Source: Chenopodium formosanum
Lineage: Eukaryota > Streptophyta > Magnoliopsida > Caryophyllales > Amaranthaceae
Assembly (NCBI GenBank): GCA_024500155.1
Contig: CM044869.1
Location: forward strand, 52,097,898-52,161,897
DNA: 64,000 bases
Direction of reading: 5' to 3'
This document shows, one piece after another, positions 35,041 to 48,867 of this stretch (position 1 is the stretch's first letter; each line of letters opens with the position of its first letter). The notes under the pieces were generated by a model that was not told the DNA's origin, ran no database searches, and worked only from the letters and a program-made list of their open reading frames with translations. The position numbers and the translations under genes were made by a program.

Positions 35041-35282
35041 GAAAGCTGGTCTGTGATCCTACAAATGCATCAATCACTTCGGAATCTTTTTATTACTTTC
35101 CAGTCAAATGGAAATTAGGTGTAGAGGGACGTAAATCAGATTTCTACCTTTGATTGCCTATGTTTAATTTCTTAGTTTTGTGATGCTGTGCTAGTTGTCT
35201 GAGTCAATTTTGCTATGAAGATCGAAAGACACAGGGTTAAATTTTAGAAATATATGAACTTAAATTTTGTCTTTGTGTCTTG
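35041..35282 (+). other. Probable 3' UTR of eS19
   Basis: Sequence following the TAG with T-rich downstream-element character. No sharp polyadenylation signal stands out. Confidence 0.4.
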
Positions 35283-35473
35283 TGTTCATGCTACTTTTGT
35301 GACACCCATCTTCATTACTAACAATGACATGTTTGCAAGTCTATTCTGTATTACTTTGCTAGTCTTAGTGATAGTTACAGCAGGTCAGCAGTAGGTGATT
35401 TGTTCATGCTACTTCTGTGACACACACCATCTTCACTACTAACAATGACTTGTTTGCAAACCTATTCTGTACG
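35283..35473. repeat. Tandem duplication, two ~70-bp blocks 118 bp apart
   Basis: TGTTCATGCTACTT-TGTGACAC, CATCTTCA-TACTAACAATGA and TTTGCAA-CCTATTCTGTA occur at 35283-35352 and again, diverged, at 35401-35473. Confidence 0.8.
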
Positions 35474-36990
35474 ACTGTACCTGATAATACGTGTGAATAT
35501 CAAATTCTCTCAGCCTTGATACTCATCTTGAATTAGAGTTGGAAGAACATAGAATCAATGTGTACCAATTTCTTGCATGCTGTTTAAGTGTTCATCATTT
35601 GATTTTACATATGCAAGGAAAAAAGGAGTTAGTTGCTAGGTTTCAATATGAATACATCTGATACTTGTTCTCTCCATGCCAAGTACAATGTGTTACAATT
35701 AGAGATTTAAGCAAGAAGTGAATTGGTTCTCACTTAACGTTGGTGTTGCGTAGGAATCTTGGGGCTTCAAAATTGGTATCTGATGCAATGACAACCTTAT
35801 AGTCGCAATAAGTTGTGGGATCTTAGAACAATTAATTAATACAAGCTTTCTTGTTGTTGTCATGAATATTAGACGCTTGAATGCAAAGGTAATAGGTAGT
35901 GCTTGAGTTTTTTTTTTTTTTTTTAATGAATTTGGCTAAATTCTGCCTTGCGGAAACGGTTAAGCGTAGTTGTTTGCTCTTGCGTTGGTTTTGCCATTGA
36001 TGAGATTAAAGCCTTAAGGTGGATGAGTTGCATTTCTTTTGGTTCTTTTGTGGGTCTTATTATGAGAGGATTTGAGATAAATGAGGTAGAGGGAAGAGAC
36101 TTGATGTGAGGGGATAGAGAATTGATGGTGAAGAACTCAAGTCTCGAGGGGCAAAGTCGCGGTGATAAATTTGAGTGCGGACTCGGGCTTGTTTTGTTTA
36201 CTTTAGTAAAATAAGATGAATAAAACAAAATGGAGTAAACTCGATAATGGATCAAAGTTGATTTGATATGTTTAAAACTTGACCTTAGATTAAACTTGTT
36301 TATAACCCAATGCATTAACGCATGTCGATTGAAATGAAATATGATTTGATTGGACATAACCAGATTAAAAAAAAAAAATGAATCGATCCCTTAGTTTTCA
36401 TACTTGACTAGCCAGCCAATTAATCCCGTTTCTATCAATTACTTGATTATGACCCAACCTAATATGAATTTGAACTCACAATAAGTCAATAACCTTACTT
36501 TACTTACTACCCTACCAATTTTACCCAAAATTGAAAATGACCGGCCTCTTCACAATATACGGAATAATTTCTTTCATAACCTTAATAAGTTTAAATCAAA
36601 AATTGTTAAACCCAATCCAAAATCGAACCATCAACTCAAATCATCATTTAATATGGATCTTACTAATAAACGCCCCCGAGACGTTATTAAAAATATTTCC
36701 TAAAATGGTATTATTTGAAAATTTATATCAAAATTACGTATAAATCGATATAATTAATGTTAATTTTAATCTATTTTTTATACCTTTTGCTATCTTTTCT
36801 AATATTATGAAACCTTCGTTAGCATTTGCCTTTGTAACACAACGATCAGCAAGTTCTAACGTGTCAAACAAATTGGAATTTAGCATTTCACTCTCCATTT
36901 GTAGGACCTCCTTCTCGAAAAAGCCACATTTACCGACAGCCACGTGTCTCGAATTAACCGAGATTCGTATCTGTTAACCCAACCCCACCT
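35474..36990. other. Intergenic, no gene seen
   Basis: A T-run lies at about 35909-35924. The rest is unremarkable AT-rich DNA between eS19 and the DGK leader. The DGK promoter should lie in the last few hundred bases. Confidence 0.5.
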
Positions 36991-38353
36991 CACCATTTTT
37001 CCAGACAAACTCTCAGATTCTCTCTCTCCTCTTTTGCTCAAACAAATATATAAATTAATCGATAAAATCCAAATTTTTCAAATTAAAAAAACGAATTATT
37101 CGAAAAATACGAAAAGAAAAAGCTTTGAAATTCGTTGAATAAAATAAACCTCCTTTAATTATTTTTTTACTAGGTTAATTTGATCTATATTTCCCCCTTT
37201 TTTCTTGCTTTAGTTCATACTGCTTCTTTAATTTGATTCCAATTTCCAAAAGTTTTCCTCCAATTTTCGATTTTGTGATCTTCGGCATTCATTTAGGGTT
37301 TTCAATTGCTCCCAATTTGTGGTAAGTTTTTCTTCTTGTTTATGATTCTGTATTAATTAGAACCAATTTTTTTGTTATAATTTTGCCGTTTGTTTGAATG
37401 ATCGAGGGTTTATTTGCTATATTTTCTGGTACATGTGTTAATTATTACTAGTTTTCATGATATATTGATGTTAAAATGGCAGCATTCGTATGATTTTTGT
37501 TATGTATACCATAATACGGTAGGGCGAAGAATTAATTTGAGTTTTATTGATGTAAGCTTGTTTTGGAATATCTAAATTTAGAGCAGAAATTAGAGTTTGG
37601 GAGTTATGTTTGTGTTACTTACTGATTGTAGTGATTGCGATGAAGTTGGAGTATTTGTGAGTTGTGATTAGAGTTTTGAACTTTTGATGCTACATATAAT
37701 GTGACCCATTACAGTCGTAGTAGCCGAGGAGGCTGTCGAATTGCTTGATGGTGTTAAGCTCTTTAAATTTCATATAAGCATTAGGGTTATGACTTGTATT
37801 GTCGAGTATGCCAGAATCGGCATTGTGTGTTTAGGAAGAAATTACCGTGTTTTTGAGTTTTCGTGTTTAGGGTGATTACTTAATGTTGTTTTGGATGCCA
37901 GTCGTACACACTATACATATTTATAAACAATTGGTGATAATTATATGTATTGCAGGATTTTCTGTTTCAATTGATCTTTGCTTTGGCGGTAATTTAAGTC
38001 CGGTGGGTGTTTAAGTACTACCAGTTTTTTTGGTTGCATAGAAGTAAGAGATTGTTGGAACTCTAGGAAAGTTAAAAAGCAACAACATAGAGTGACTATC
38101 CTTTGGGAAGATCTGATGGGACGGAGATTTTCAGATTAGTGTTACTTTGTTATGGTTTGATGTGGGGTGAGTGGTGACTGAATATGTGATGTTGGTTGTT
38201 CCCTTGGTTTTAGTTTGGAAATTCGGTAGTAAGTTATTAAGGTGATTGATGAGATGTAATGAGAGTTGGAGCTGAACCTCTTCGCTCTTTGTAGAAGTTA
38301 GTTTTGTATTTGTTGGCCTTTCTATGTTGCAAAAGGTTATTTGTTGAAGAAGA
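36990..38353 (+). other. DGK 5' leader with one intron
   Basis: A CT-rich start region (CTCAGATTCTCTCTCTCC near 37012) is followed by untranslated sequence, a GTAAGT donor at 37322 and an acceptor TTGCAG ending at 37955. Untranslated sequence continues to the ATG at 38354. Boundaries are from splice consensus only, and the transcription start is approximate. Confidence 0.55.
38116..38347 (+). promoter_or_regulatory. Cluster of short upstream ORFs in the DGK leader
   Basis: Within 240 bases before the main ATG there are about eight ATGs, each closed before the main start: 38116-38139, 38152-38160, 38160-38177, 38184-38189, 38189-38245, 38249-38275, a bare ATG-TAA at 38254-38259, 38259-38294 and 38324-38347. 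Several overlap by one base (TGATG). Such leaders usually lower translation of the main ORF. Confidence 0.6.
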
Positions 38354-41300
38354 ATGGATGATTTGTCTGAATGGTTGGTTGGCAAGAATGCAAGTGAAGT
38401 GTCCGATTCACACTTTTTTATCCTTTCTTGCTTTCTTGCTGGTCTGGTTGGAATCTTGACTATAGCATTCACTGCTTTTCAATGGAGAAGAAACATCAAT
38501 TTGACTTGGATGAAAGCTATAGCAAGATCCAAAAAAAATCCAAAGACAAGGAACAAAGCTCCTGAAGCTCCACATTCATGGAATTTGGAATCTGTAACAC
38601 GTGCAAAGAATGGGAATTGTTGTGTCTGCTTAAAATCCTTTACTCCTTCACAAACTCTTGGACCAATGGTGGCTTCAGACAGTTTTTATAACAGATGTAG
38701 CGTTTGCGGAGCAGCTTCTCACCTAGGCTGTTCCTCAAACGCACACAAGGATTGCAAGCGTGTATCAATGCTAGGATATGAGCATGTTGTTCACCAATGG
38801 GCTGTTCGCTGGATAGAGATTACAGATCAAACTGATGAAACTTCTTTCTGTAGTTATTGTGAAGAACCATGTAGTGCTTCTTTTCTCAGTGGATCTCCTA
38901 TATGGTGTTGCCTATGGTGCCAAAGGCTAGTGCATGTTGACTGCCACACCAGCATGTCCAATGAATTTGGTGATATTTGTGATCTCGGTCCTTTGAGAAG
39001 GTTGATTTTATCTCCACTCTTTGTCAGGGAATTAAGCCAGCCATCTTCTGGTGGAATTTTGAGCTCAATTACTCAAGGTGCAAATGAAATTGCTTCCACT
39101 GTACGCGGACGCATTAGAAGTCAAAGCAAAAAGCATAAATATAAAAATGGCTCCTCTGTTGATTTGGGAGGTGGAAGCAGTGCATGTGATACATCAACGG
39201 ATAATACTTCAGGTACTAGTGTAACAGTAAATGGATCACATACTATGGAGGACAATTGTAATGGTAGTGGCAGCACAGGAGATCAGAATTGTAATGGAGA
39301 TCTAGATAAACATACAGATCTAAAGCCTGATCTTAAGAGAAGTACATCAATAACCCAGAAAGATGACCAGGTTGTTCAAAAACAGAGATATGTTATTCTT
39401 GATCTGCCAGCTGATTCAAGACCTCTCTTGGTGTTCCTCAATAAGAAGAGTGGGGCTCAGCAAGGAGACTCTCTTCGTGTGCGCTTGAATATGCTACTGA
39501 ATCCAGTTCAGGTTAGTCGCTACATCGTGTTTCAAATCTAATTTTTTTTTTTTCTTTCCCAAATGATTGTCATTTTCTTCTAAAATAAAGTGTTTTGCAT
39601 AGCCCTTTCTCTCCTTTTCCAGAGAGTTGTTGTGTGTGAGATTTTTACTTATGCCTGGAATCCTGGATAATCTGTAATGGTGCTACACTCCACTTTGACA
39701 ACCCTGTTTTTTTCCCTAATGTATGAAAACAAATGTTAGTGTGCAAGATGATGTTAAAAATTATATATTTTCAAATAGTAATGTTTTACAGTTTTTCTAC
39801 GAGATTATCGGTGCATTTATATATGATAATTTTTTTATTATTATCACTAAGCTGACAAAGTATGGTCATAACTTAAATAGATACTTGTTAAAATTAGTGA
39901 TAACATTGAAAGGTCAATGTAAAAGTTCGTTGTGGAACATTGGGAGCAGCGTGTTGCGAGTGGTGAAGCTTGATTTCCCGTCAGAGTGGCCTCATCAGGA
40001 GTGGTTGGGTGGAATTTTAATTACAATTGGCGTTTCTTCATAATTCCAATAAGCTGCCTAATCTTTCTGATTTTTTTCGTGTTAGTTACCTTTATTTGTA
40101 AATACTTATATACAATATTCCACGGGTTTAAACAATGCTATGTGGGTGGAGGAGATGAGAAATTAAGAGTAATGCCACTATTCTGCTCTTCAAACCTTTG
40201 TTATTTCCTCCTTTTTATTGTGCTGATTTGGATCTCTGATTTAATATTCAGATTTTTTTGCCTGCTTGCAGGTTATTGAGTTAGGCCCAAATCAAGGACC
40301 TGAGGTTGGTTTGTACATGTTCAGAAAGGTGCCACACTTCAGAATTCTTGTATCTGGTGGAGATGGAACTGTTGGTTGGGTTTTGGATGCAATAGATAAA
40401 CAGAATTTTATTTCTCCTCCCCCAGTTGCAATTCTTCCAGCAGGGACAGGAAATGATCTTGCAAGAGTTCTTTCTTGGGGTGGTGGACTTGGTTCAATAG
40501 AGAAGCAGGGAGGTCTCTGCAGCGTATTGCATGACATAGAGCATGCTGCAGTGACCATTCTTGACCGATGGAAGATAACAATTTTGAATCAGCAGGGGAA
40601 ACAACTTCAACCCCCCAAATATATGAACAATTATCTAGGTTGGTCAAAGCTGAGTCTCATATATATTCCATCCTTCTACTTTGTACAGTTAAGTGGTCAT
40701 GGTGTAGCTTCTTGCACTTCACTGCTATGGAAAAGCAATAAGTTTCTATGGATTTACTTTGTTCTGGGATACAATTACAATTCTTTAATACTTCCTCCGT
40801 TTTTTTTTTAGTTGACACCGTTTGACTTTTACACTATACACACAACACGCTTTGACTCGCTTTTGTGGTTTATAAATACGATAAAACATATTCATGTGGG
40901 ATCTTGTTTGAATTGTTTCAATGTATATTTTATTAATATCCACTTTTAATAATTTTACAATGTTGATAATTAGAGATATTAATCGTTACAAACATGCGTT
41001 GGCAAACGTAATAATCGAAAGATGTCAACTAAAAGAAAACAGAGGAAGTATTCTTTTTTAATTTAATTAAGACTTCTATCTCTCTTAATGTGGCCTCGAA
41101 CTTTACACTAAGGGTGTATTCCCATGAGCTGAAGTTGACTGGTCTGAACTTATGGTAGTTATAAATTGAACTTGGGTTACCCATAGGGCCATAGGGCAGC
41201 TTTGTTGAACTTTTTCTTTTTTTTTTTCCCTATAATAATTTGTTTTTTTAGTTGAAGAGAAAAGAGCCTAAGCTTGAAAATTTTGAGTTTACAGAAATTT

Positions 41301-41831
41301 TATTCGCTAGACTTGTGTGGTATGCTGCTGATCTAGTTCTGTGTGCCATTTATTCAAAACTATAACCTTTTTTATTGCTAGAACCTAAGATTCTTTTGTA
41401 AATTTTAAATTATGCATATATATTTTTTTACATTGTTCCTTGCCACAGTTTCTCTTGCTCTTCACCATTCTGAACCCTAAAAAGTTCAGTTTAATGGGGA
41501 AGCTGATACGAATAATTCTTCATATGCTGTGGCTAGTGGTCTTTTGATGATGTTATCTGTTGATCTGATTGTTGTGCTGTACAATATATTGTTATAATTG
41601 CTTATTAATGCATTTGTTGCATCACAGGGGTTGGTTGTGATGCGAAAGTTGCTTTAGATATACATAATATGAGGGAAGAAAATCCTGAGAAGTTTTACAG
41701 CCAGGTAAGCAACCTTTTTGCTATACTTTCTCATATTGCAGTAGTTTTCTTTTATAATAGTTTCATATACAATGCAATGTTTACTCATTTGCACATGTTT
41801 CTCTCTACTCCCTCCTCATCACATGGCTCTT

Positions 41832-41870
<39 letters not shown>

Positions 41871-42573
41871 CCTCTCCTCATCACACTAGCTCCTAAAATA
41901 CCGTGCTTTTCCTACATGTTGCAATATCCTCATCACACTAGCTCCTAAAATACTGTGCTTTCCCTACATGTTGCAATAAGCAACAATGCTTTCCACATCT
42001 GGGTGCAGGTACTTCTGCAATATTATGAAACTGTCACTGTTGAAACTATTTATGTTGTCAGAGATATTGATTGTTGATTTTTGAATGGATGTGATCAGTG
42101 GCAGTAAGTATAGCTGGGCAGCCAAAGGTTAGGCTGCAACCAATAAGTTAAGATTCGGGTACCATGTACAGCATAGAATTAAATTCAGTTTAGATAAAGG
42201 CCAATAAATCTGATAAGTAATGAAAAGGGAAGGTTTTTATTATTTTACCTTCAAAAAAAAGTGTGGAATAAAGCTCAGATATGGGCCAATAAGTTCCAAG
42301 TAAGTGCTACACAAATTCAATTCACAACAAAAACGGTTCATATAAAGGGCAATAAGTTCATAAGGATAAACAAGTTTAGATAACTTAGGTCAATGTTCTT
42401 TAGGTGAAAAGAATGACTCTTTAATATCCAAGATATTATTGGGCATGTTATATTGTTATATGGTTTCAGTATTTTCTTTTTGAATGTAACTTTGGCATCG
42501 ACTCATTGCAATTAGGTTTCTTTTCATAAGAATGACTTAGGATGCTTATCTATGGAAGAGTTCATCTCTCTCT

Positions 42574-42618
<45 letters not shown>

Positions 42619-45600
42619 GTAAAATCTTCCCATCCCCTGAAAAAATATCGAGATTCTGGAGGACTATTATGTAACATTAAAATCATGATAGTTTATTATT
42701 TTGTTGCCATTGTTATGCGAGCCCTACATTCAGATAATGACTATAATCTATTTGGCTGATAGCTGTTAATTGTATTTTTGCAGTTTATGAACAAAGTCCT
42801 TTATGCGAAAGAAGGAGCTAAGATTATCATGGACAGGATATTTGAAGATTTCCCTTGGCAAGTTCGTGTAGAGGTAGATGGTGTTGAGATTGAAGTCCCT
42901 GAGGTGAGTATGGTGATTGAACTTGATGTGGAGTGCTACTATTATTTGCTCCTTTATAAGCTTTTATAGCTTTCCAATCTACAGGTTCTTAGTAGGATCC
43001 AATGGTCCTAACACTCTGTTATATTCTTAATAATTTTAATGTATAGAAGTAATAGGAATGGAATAATTATGTACCAATAGAGGGAGGATATATATGAGTA
43101 GAGGACATCCTGTCTCTTGGAATGAGACAGAGAATATATAACTTGTATCATATTGGGGAAACTTTATTTACTTCATGGGGCCTAAGAATAACCCTTTTCA
43201 CTTAAACTGCTTATCACTTATAACTTGCTGAAGTCCTACTTGAATAGTAGAATCCCCCGTCCCTTTAGTAACTTGAGTGATGGATCCTTTTTCATCAATG
43301 GATTGACTTATTCTAAGTCTTAGTTGTTACAAAGAGTTTGATGGGGTTCCTTCTTTGTTTCAAGCTGTGATATGGGTAATTAGGGCTAAGTCCATTTTGG
43401 GGTTCGTGTGCCACATTATTGTTTTGGGATACCTTTGATGTTCAGCTTTGCATCCCTATATGTAATTTTTGTGTCTTACCTCATTGGAAGGGTTCTTTAC
43501 TCTTTCCAGTCTACATAATTTATAACTGCTCTATTGGGTTGTAAGGTACCATTAATTCCACGCTGTAGATTTCTGCATGCTTTAAGTAATCGAGAATTGA
43601 TGGAAGGAGATAGGACATGATGGTTTACTTGCTGCAGCATTTGTTCAGTAATGGACCAGTCTTACTCGTAAAATTTAATGGCTGACCTGAATCTCTGTGA
43701 GTTGCCAGCCATCAGATAAGATCAGCATCATCCTCTTCAGCCTTCCACTTGTATATAAGTCATGAAATTGTTAAGATAATTGATTGGGTGATTTCTGTGG
43801 TTTTCACCATGATGAGCCACGTGGATTAAAAATTATAGGTTTCTTTATTCGGATTTTAGATTGGTTACAAAAGTCTCAAGAAGAATTGTAAATCAAGCAG
43901 GTCATCTCATATCTTAAGAAATGGTTAGATATTATGCTATCATTATAGAAATTGGGTATCTTTTCCCTCATTGGCTTCCTTTATGTTCCTGGTCTTCTCA
44001 CAGGGTCTAAGGGGATCTTTAGTACTTCAGGACACTGTTGGTTTTGGTTTTGCAACTACATATATTTTGTCCACATTTTTCCATATTTTAGGATGACTCT
44101 AGCTAGACTGCATATGGTGATATGTGATCATTGGAGTTTCGGGGACCATGCGGAAGTATTAACAAAAGCTTTACAACATTACATTGTTACTGAGATTTAG
44201 TTACTACTACATTACAAATTGAGTGCTAAAATTTTGATAGGAGACTTCCCAACTGCACTTCTTATATTTTGTGGGGCCACTTGGCCTACCCTATCATTTT
44301 TTAAGAGTACTCGTTCCACACTCCACAGTAGTAGTATCTGGAAATAATTTGTCTGCGTGGCTCTGCTTCATTTTACTTGAAGTCAGCTGGAATTTTAAAT
44401 TGGCAGATGTCGGTCCATAAATTACTTGACCAGATTTATTTTCCTTTTATAATTGATTTAATTAATTTATTTGTAAACTTCTTGTATTATTACTTGGTAT
44501 CCTTTGTGAATTTTCCACTATATCGTCAGATCTCTTTGTAACGCTTTGATTGCCTCTTCAAGTCTACATATGTTCATACATTAATACATTGCTGTTTCTA
44601 GGACGCAGAAGGCGTTCTTGTAGCAAACATTGGAAGTTACATGGGAGGTGTGGACTTGTGGCATAATGAGGATGAAAACTTTGGAAAATTTGATCCTCAA
44701 TCAATGCATGATAAGGTTTTGGAAGTCGTGAGCATATCAGGGACATGGCATTTGGGAAAGCTTCAGGTAAAGTGGCATTTTCTTTCATATTGTATTGTTG
44801 TCTTTCAGTTTGATGCTGCTCTTTCCTGTGATATACTGATTTCTAAATGAGAAGAATTAAGAAAAGGGAATTGTCAACCACATGCCTGCTTCCTTGGTCA
44901 TATTTTTCTTGCTTTAGATGATCAATTTTTTACACCATGAGGATTTAGGTCTCTAATCTCTTCTGCTGTATGTTGAAGAAGTCTCAGAAGGGATAGATAT
45001 GATAGGAGATTTAGATATTCTGTCTTTAATTTCAGAGAACTAATCAGATAGTAGTGATTTCCCAGTCAGGCAACAAGTAGCTGTGAACACCAAAAACAAC
45101 AGATTTGTGCTATTCATGCATATTTTCTCCATATCAGCTTACCATTTTTTTTTTTAATCTTTGATTTAGCAAATGATGCTTAATTGCAAGAATTTCTGGT
45201 CCACTGGTTGAGGAATTTCCCCTCCGCAATTCAGTAGGCATTGATTTTTTTTTCCTTATTCTTTTCCAAATTTAAGTTTCCTTTAATTTGTCTTATGTTG
45301 GCTCTTTTATCTATTTCAACATAGATAAAAATATTGATTTTGTCTAATTATCTTCTTATAGTTTGTCTTGCAGTGTCTGGTGATTTCTAATAATTTTGAA
45401 CAACTTAATTAATTTTCCTTTACAGTAATTCTATGAATGACTTGAAATTTTGCATGTTACTTTGGATTGGTCTTATTATTAGCTTTAATAATATAAAAAT
45501 GTGTTTAAACAATTGGGGTGCAGGTAGGGCTGTCCCGAGCGCAGAGGCTTGCACAAGGGCAAACCATCAAGATCCAGTTATTTGCTGCATTGCCTGTGCA

Positions 45601-47160
45601 GATAGATGGGGAGCCATGGTTTCAGCAACCTTGTACATTACAAATCTCTCATCATGGCCAGGTACCCCTTTTCTACTTGTTTGGGTAGCCTCGACCCTCT
45701 ATTGTGCATTTGTGATTGCATGCAAAGCATATACTTCTTGCAGACGCTCTTAGTAAATTTGTTGTCCTTCTGAACATTCTTTTATTTGGGTAATTTGTGA
45801 CCTTGGTGGTGAATTTTATTGGAAGTTCTTGCTAAAGTTTCTTATAAGTAAGTATTCAGGTTGCTTGAGTCTTTGAAGACCTAATTTGTTCAGAATGTGA
45901 GATTTGTGACCTTTATTAAATAGAAGACTAAGGTCCTACTTTATTAAAGTAGGAGAAGTAATTGATCCAATAATGATCAAAGATCTTGGGTTGTTTAGGC
46001 TTAAGGGTCCGACTTTCCTGTTGTCAAGCTTCGGCAAAGACCCTTGTTGGGATTAAAGAGTAATGATTGATACAATGGGGGTTCAATTTTTGGAAAATAG
46101 AGACTTTTAAATGACTGGGTGTAATCCTTGCAAGACTGAACTGATGGTGCGTTATCAGGAAAGATATATTGGCCCATGCTATGAAAGGTTTGAAAATTTA
46201 AACAGATCTAAATGTACCTGACGTTTTGCAATATCTGAGCCTAGTTAAATGACAGTTGGTTGTTTGTTTTTTTTTTTTTAAATGATGCTATAATGGTTTG
46301 GTTGTTGATTTTTTGCTTATGAGTTATTGCGGTCATAGATCCCGATCTTTGATAGGATGAAGAACTTTGCCTGCTATGTTATGTGTGACCTGAGCTGATC
46401 ATTGAATATCCTGAAGAAGGGAAAAAAAAAAAGAAAATAAAGTGTTTCTAACGATTGGGGGGGGGGGGGGGGGGGGGGCAGCTGTACACTGAAAAGGCAC
46501 CAAATAATCTTCTGTCTAATATTAAGAAGATATGTTTTTTCTCTTTCATTTTGAAAGAAAGAAAATAGGAACAAGAAGGTAACTCCTGTCAACTCTTGCT
46601 TATGGGGAAAGGTATTAGAAAAAGGAAGCATAATAGCTGATATATCAGAGAAGAAATATTGCCACTTCCAGAAATTGATACCTTCTCAACTGAACTCTCC
46701 TTTTACATCTGGTTTCCTGTTTTACTTAGGTTACTTCTCTTACCTCTTGTGTAACTGGCTAACTGCTTCCGTCACTCTCTTGTTCCTAATATTGTTTTCC
46801 GCTTAAAGGGCTATCTCTTTTCTTTTTTATTTTATTTTATTTTATTATTTTCTTACATGACCAGTTTTCGTTGCGTAATATGATATATTGTTATGTGATT
46901 GCTTTCAGCAAGACTATTGTTTGGCTTTCATGAGAGTCCCTTCACTGAGTTTTACTGCTATGCTAAGAGAATTTTTTAACCTGTATGTGCTTAATATAAT
47001 TTTGCAGGCGTTCATGTTGAAGAGGGCAGGTGAAGAACCCCTTGGTCATGCTGCTTCGATACTTACAGATGTATTGGAAAATGCCGAATCCAGTCATGTT
47101 ATCAATGCTGCACAAAAGCGAGCTCTTTTACAAGAAATGGCATTACGTTTGTCCTCATAG
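38354..47160 (+). CDS. Diacylglycerol kinase, cluster I (DGK1/DGK2-like)
   Basis: Phosphorylates diacylglycerol to phosphatidic acid, probably at the ER membrane. Seven coding exons: 38354-39511, 40272-40638, 41628-41704, 42784-42903, 44602-44766, 45524-45661 and 47008-47160, totalling 725 aa, close to the ~728 aa I recall for Arabidopsis DGK1. Order: N-terminal membrane segment (residues ~21-42) followed by the basic FQWRRNIN; two cysteine/histidine-rich C1 domains (~74-130 and ~148-205, with CCVCLKS and FCSYCEEPC / [13 protein letters not shown]); a variable Ser/Asn-rich linker; catalytic domain starting [13 protein letters not shown], with the ATP-loop GGDGT at 415-419 and [10 protein letters not shown]; accessory domain with [24 protein letters not shown] and IDGEPW; end MALRLSS. 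All key motifs are intact. C1 domains plus the N-terminal anchor separate it from the short plant DGKs. The leader is uORF-rich. Confidence 0.93.
40791..41048. mobile_element. Stowaway MITE in a DGK intron, 258 bp
   Basis: TA / CTTCCTCCGTTTTTTTTTTAG ... AAAGAAAACAGAGGAAG / TA. The sub-terminal AGTTGACACCGTTTGAC pairs partly with AAAGATGTCAACT. It lies 150 bp after the exon 2 donor. Confidence 0.85.
41837..41978. repeat. (CT)n run and a 52-bp tandem duplication in a DGK intron
   Basis: CT dinucleotides at about 41837-41865 are followed by two nearly identical 52-bp units starting TCCTCATCACACTAGCTCCT (41875 and 41927). Confidence 0.9.
42577..42617. repeat. Poly-T tract, about 40 bp, in a DGK intron
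   Basis: An almost uninterrupted T-run upstream of exon 4, preceded by CTCTCTCTCT. Confidence 0.9.
46457..46478 (+). repeat. Poly-G tract, 22 bp, in the last DGK intron
   Basis: Twenty-two consecutive G between ACGATT and CAGCTG. Such runs are rare in plant introns and can form G-quadruplexes or be a sequencing artefact in length. Confidence 0.85.
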
Positions 47161-48867
47161 TCTTTCCAGTGACCGGTAATTTGTATTATGAAATTTTTGG
47201 TGTATAGCTAGCTTATTTTCTGTTGTAGATTGTTGATGTAAGGTTTGCTCCTCTCAGGAATCCTTTCCTTGTGTTTTGAGGGGAATTTTTGTTTTTCTTT
47301 CCCCTTGATTGCTGACTGCATTATCTAGTATGTACAGTATATCTCTTTTTTTAACACAAAAATGGTTCTCACTGTAGATTCTTTGAAAGAGATTATTAGT
47401 AATAGAAACAAACTGAGCATGCCCAGGTTAATATCTGATAGAAACAAGGGTTGTTTATATCAGGATAAATTCGTCTTTTTGCATGTAAAAGAAAGGGTAA
47501 TTTTGTCAACATTAGTTGGATGGACTTATGCTGTTAGATGGGCGTTAAGAGGATAACACTAACCATGGTTAGTGAATAGTGACTGTCCGCCTCTCACCTA
47601 CCCAAACCCAAGAACATTGATTTCTTTCAGCGACACGTAAGCATCTTCGATCTTCTTCAATTTGACTGGTTGCTTCTTCAATTTATGTAAAATTTTGTTT
47701 TTCAATTGAGCCAAAAACTTGACTGGTTTCTTTACAAGGCCAGAAAATCTCCAACAATAGTACACAAACTGGAATTTTGCATCTTCCGATCCGAAAAAAA
47801 TGAAAAGTCGAAACCACCCATACGAAACCACCAATCACCATGGCTCCATGCTTGAATGCTTGACATTACCTAGTAACTTACTGTCCCCCTATCTTCTTCA
47901 CCCTCTTTCACCTTTCCGGCGACGAATTTTCGACGGCGAATTAAACAAAATTAGAGAAATTGGGGCATGGTTAACCCTTAAGGGCAAGGTTTGCTTCCTT
48001 CTCCATTGAAGTTGTTCGTGCTTCTCGATTTCTCCATTAAAGGTTTTACAAAGCCATTTTCATGTACTATGTGAGCTTGCTTATTTGTTTCTCTCTCATG
48101 ACAAAGATGAAGACAATTGCAAGAGTGAGCTTAACTCGCCCTCAAAGTTGGGTTAAGGTAGATGGATGGAGCAATAACGGCGTGAAGTGTTCTTTTTGAA
48201 GCCCATGTGCCCAATGTCAGAGTTTTTGCTGAGAAAACAATTGTTTATTGGTCCAGTACGAAAATCAATGGACTTTTATTACAATTTTGCCACGATATAA
48301 ACAATACTCGTTTATCACGGATATTAACTTGGATTTTCTCAAACTTTATATCCCAATGCAAAATTTGGCCCGGAGATCATCTCTATCACCTTCTATTTCG
48401 GCCTGGAGATCATCTCAATTCCTTTCTATGTTTGGAGTAAAGTGGTACCTCTTACATGATACCAATTAGCTGTTATTTGTCATTTAAGCTGCCTTTGTGT
48501 ATGTTAACTTCCATAAGGTTCATATTTTGCGCCCTAATTTTGCCTAAAACTTTGAAGTGTAGGACTAAATTATACTTTATGTTTAGTGCTTTATAGATAG
48601 ATCGTTGACTAATGTTAAAGTACCACTATATAGTTGACGCCTTTTCTGAGTAAGAAAATTGAGATTGAGAAATTGATTTTCTTATTGACGTTAAAAATTA
48701 CACTTATTGCTTTAAAAAGGAGTTGATTGAAAGTGAAAGGTTGGAAACTTTGAGTAGCCTCTGAGTGATGAAGTAACCGAATTATCATTTTGACATAAAC
48801 TGCGCCGAAGAAGATAGTTTCTTTGCCTTTATTTTACAAAGTAGGGGGCTAGGGGCTATTTTAATTA
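47161..48867. other. DGK 3' UTR, then intergenic without a clear gene
   Basis: The first ~200 bases are probably 3' UTR. 47780-48010 is C/T-rich and resembles a gene leader (CCTTTCCGGCGACGAATTTT), but no coding frame I recognise follows. 48360-48430 has two short CCTGGAGATCATCTC-like repeats. Confidence 0.4.

Noticed and set aside
41875..41978. CRISPR-like direct repeats
   Set aside because: Two adjacent 52-bp units with no spacers in a plant intron; simple tandem duplication.
46374..46631. Pro-run frame on the minus strand
   Set aside because: Its proline run is just the complement of the G homopolymer in a DGK intron.
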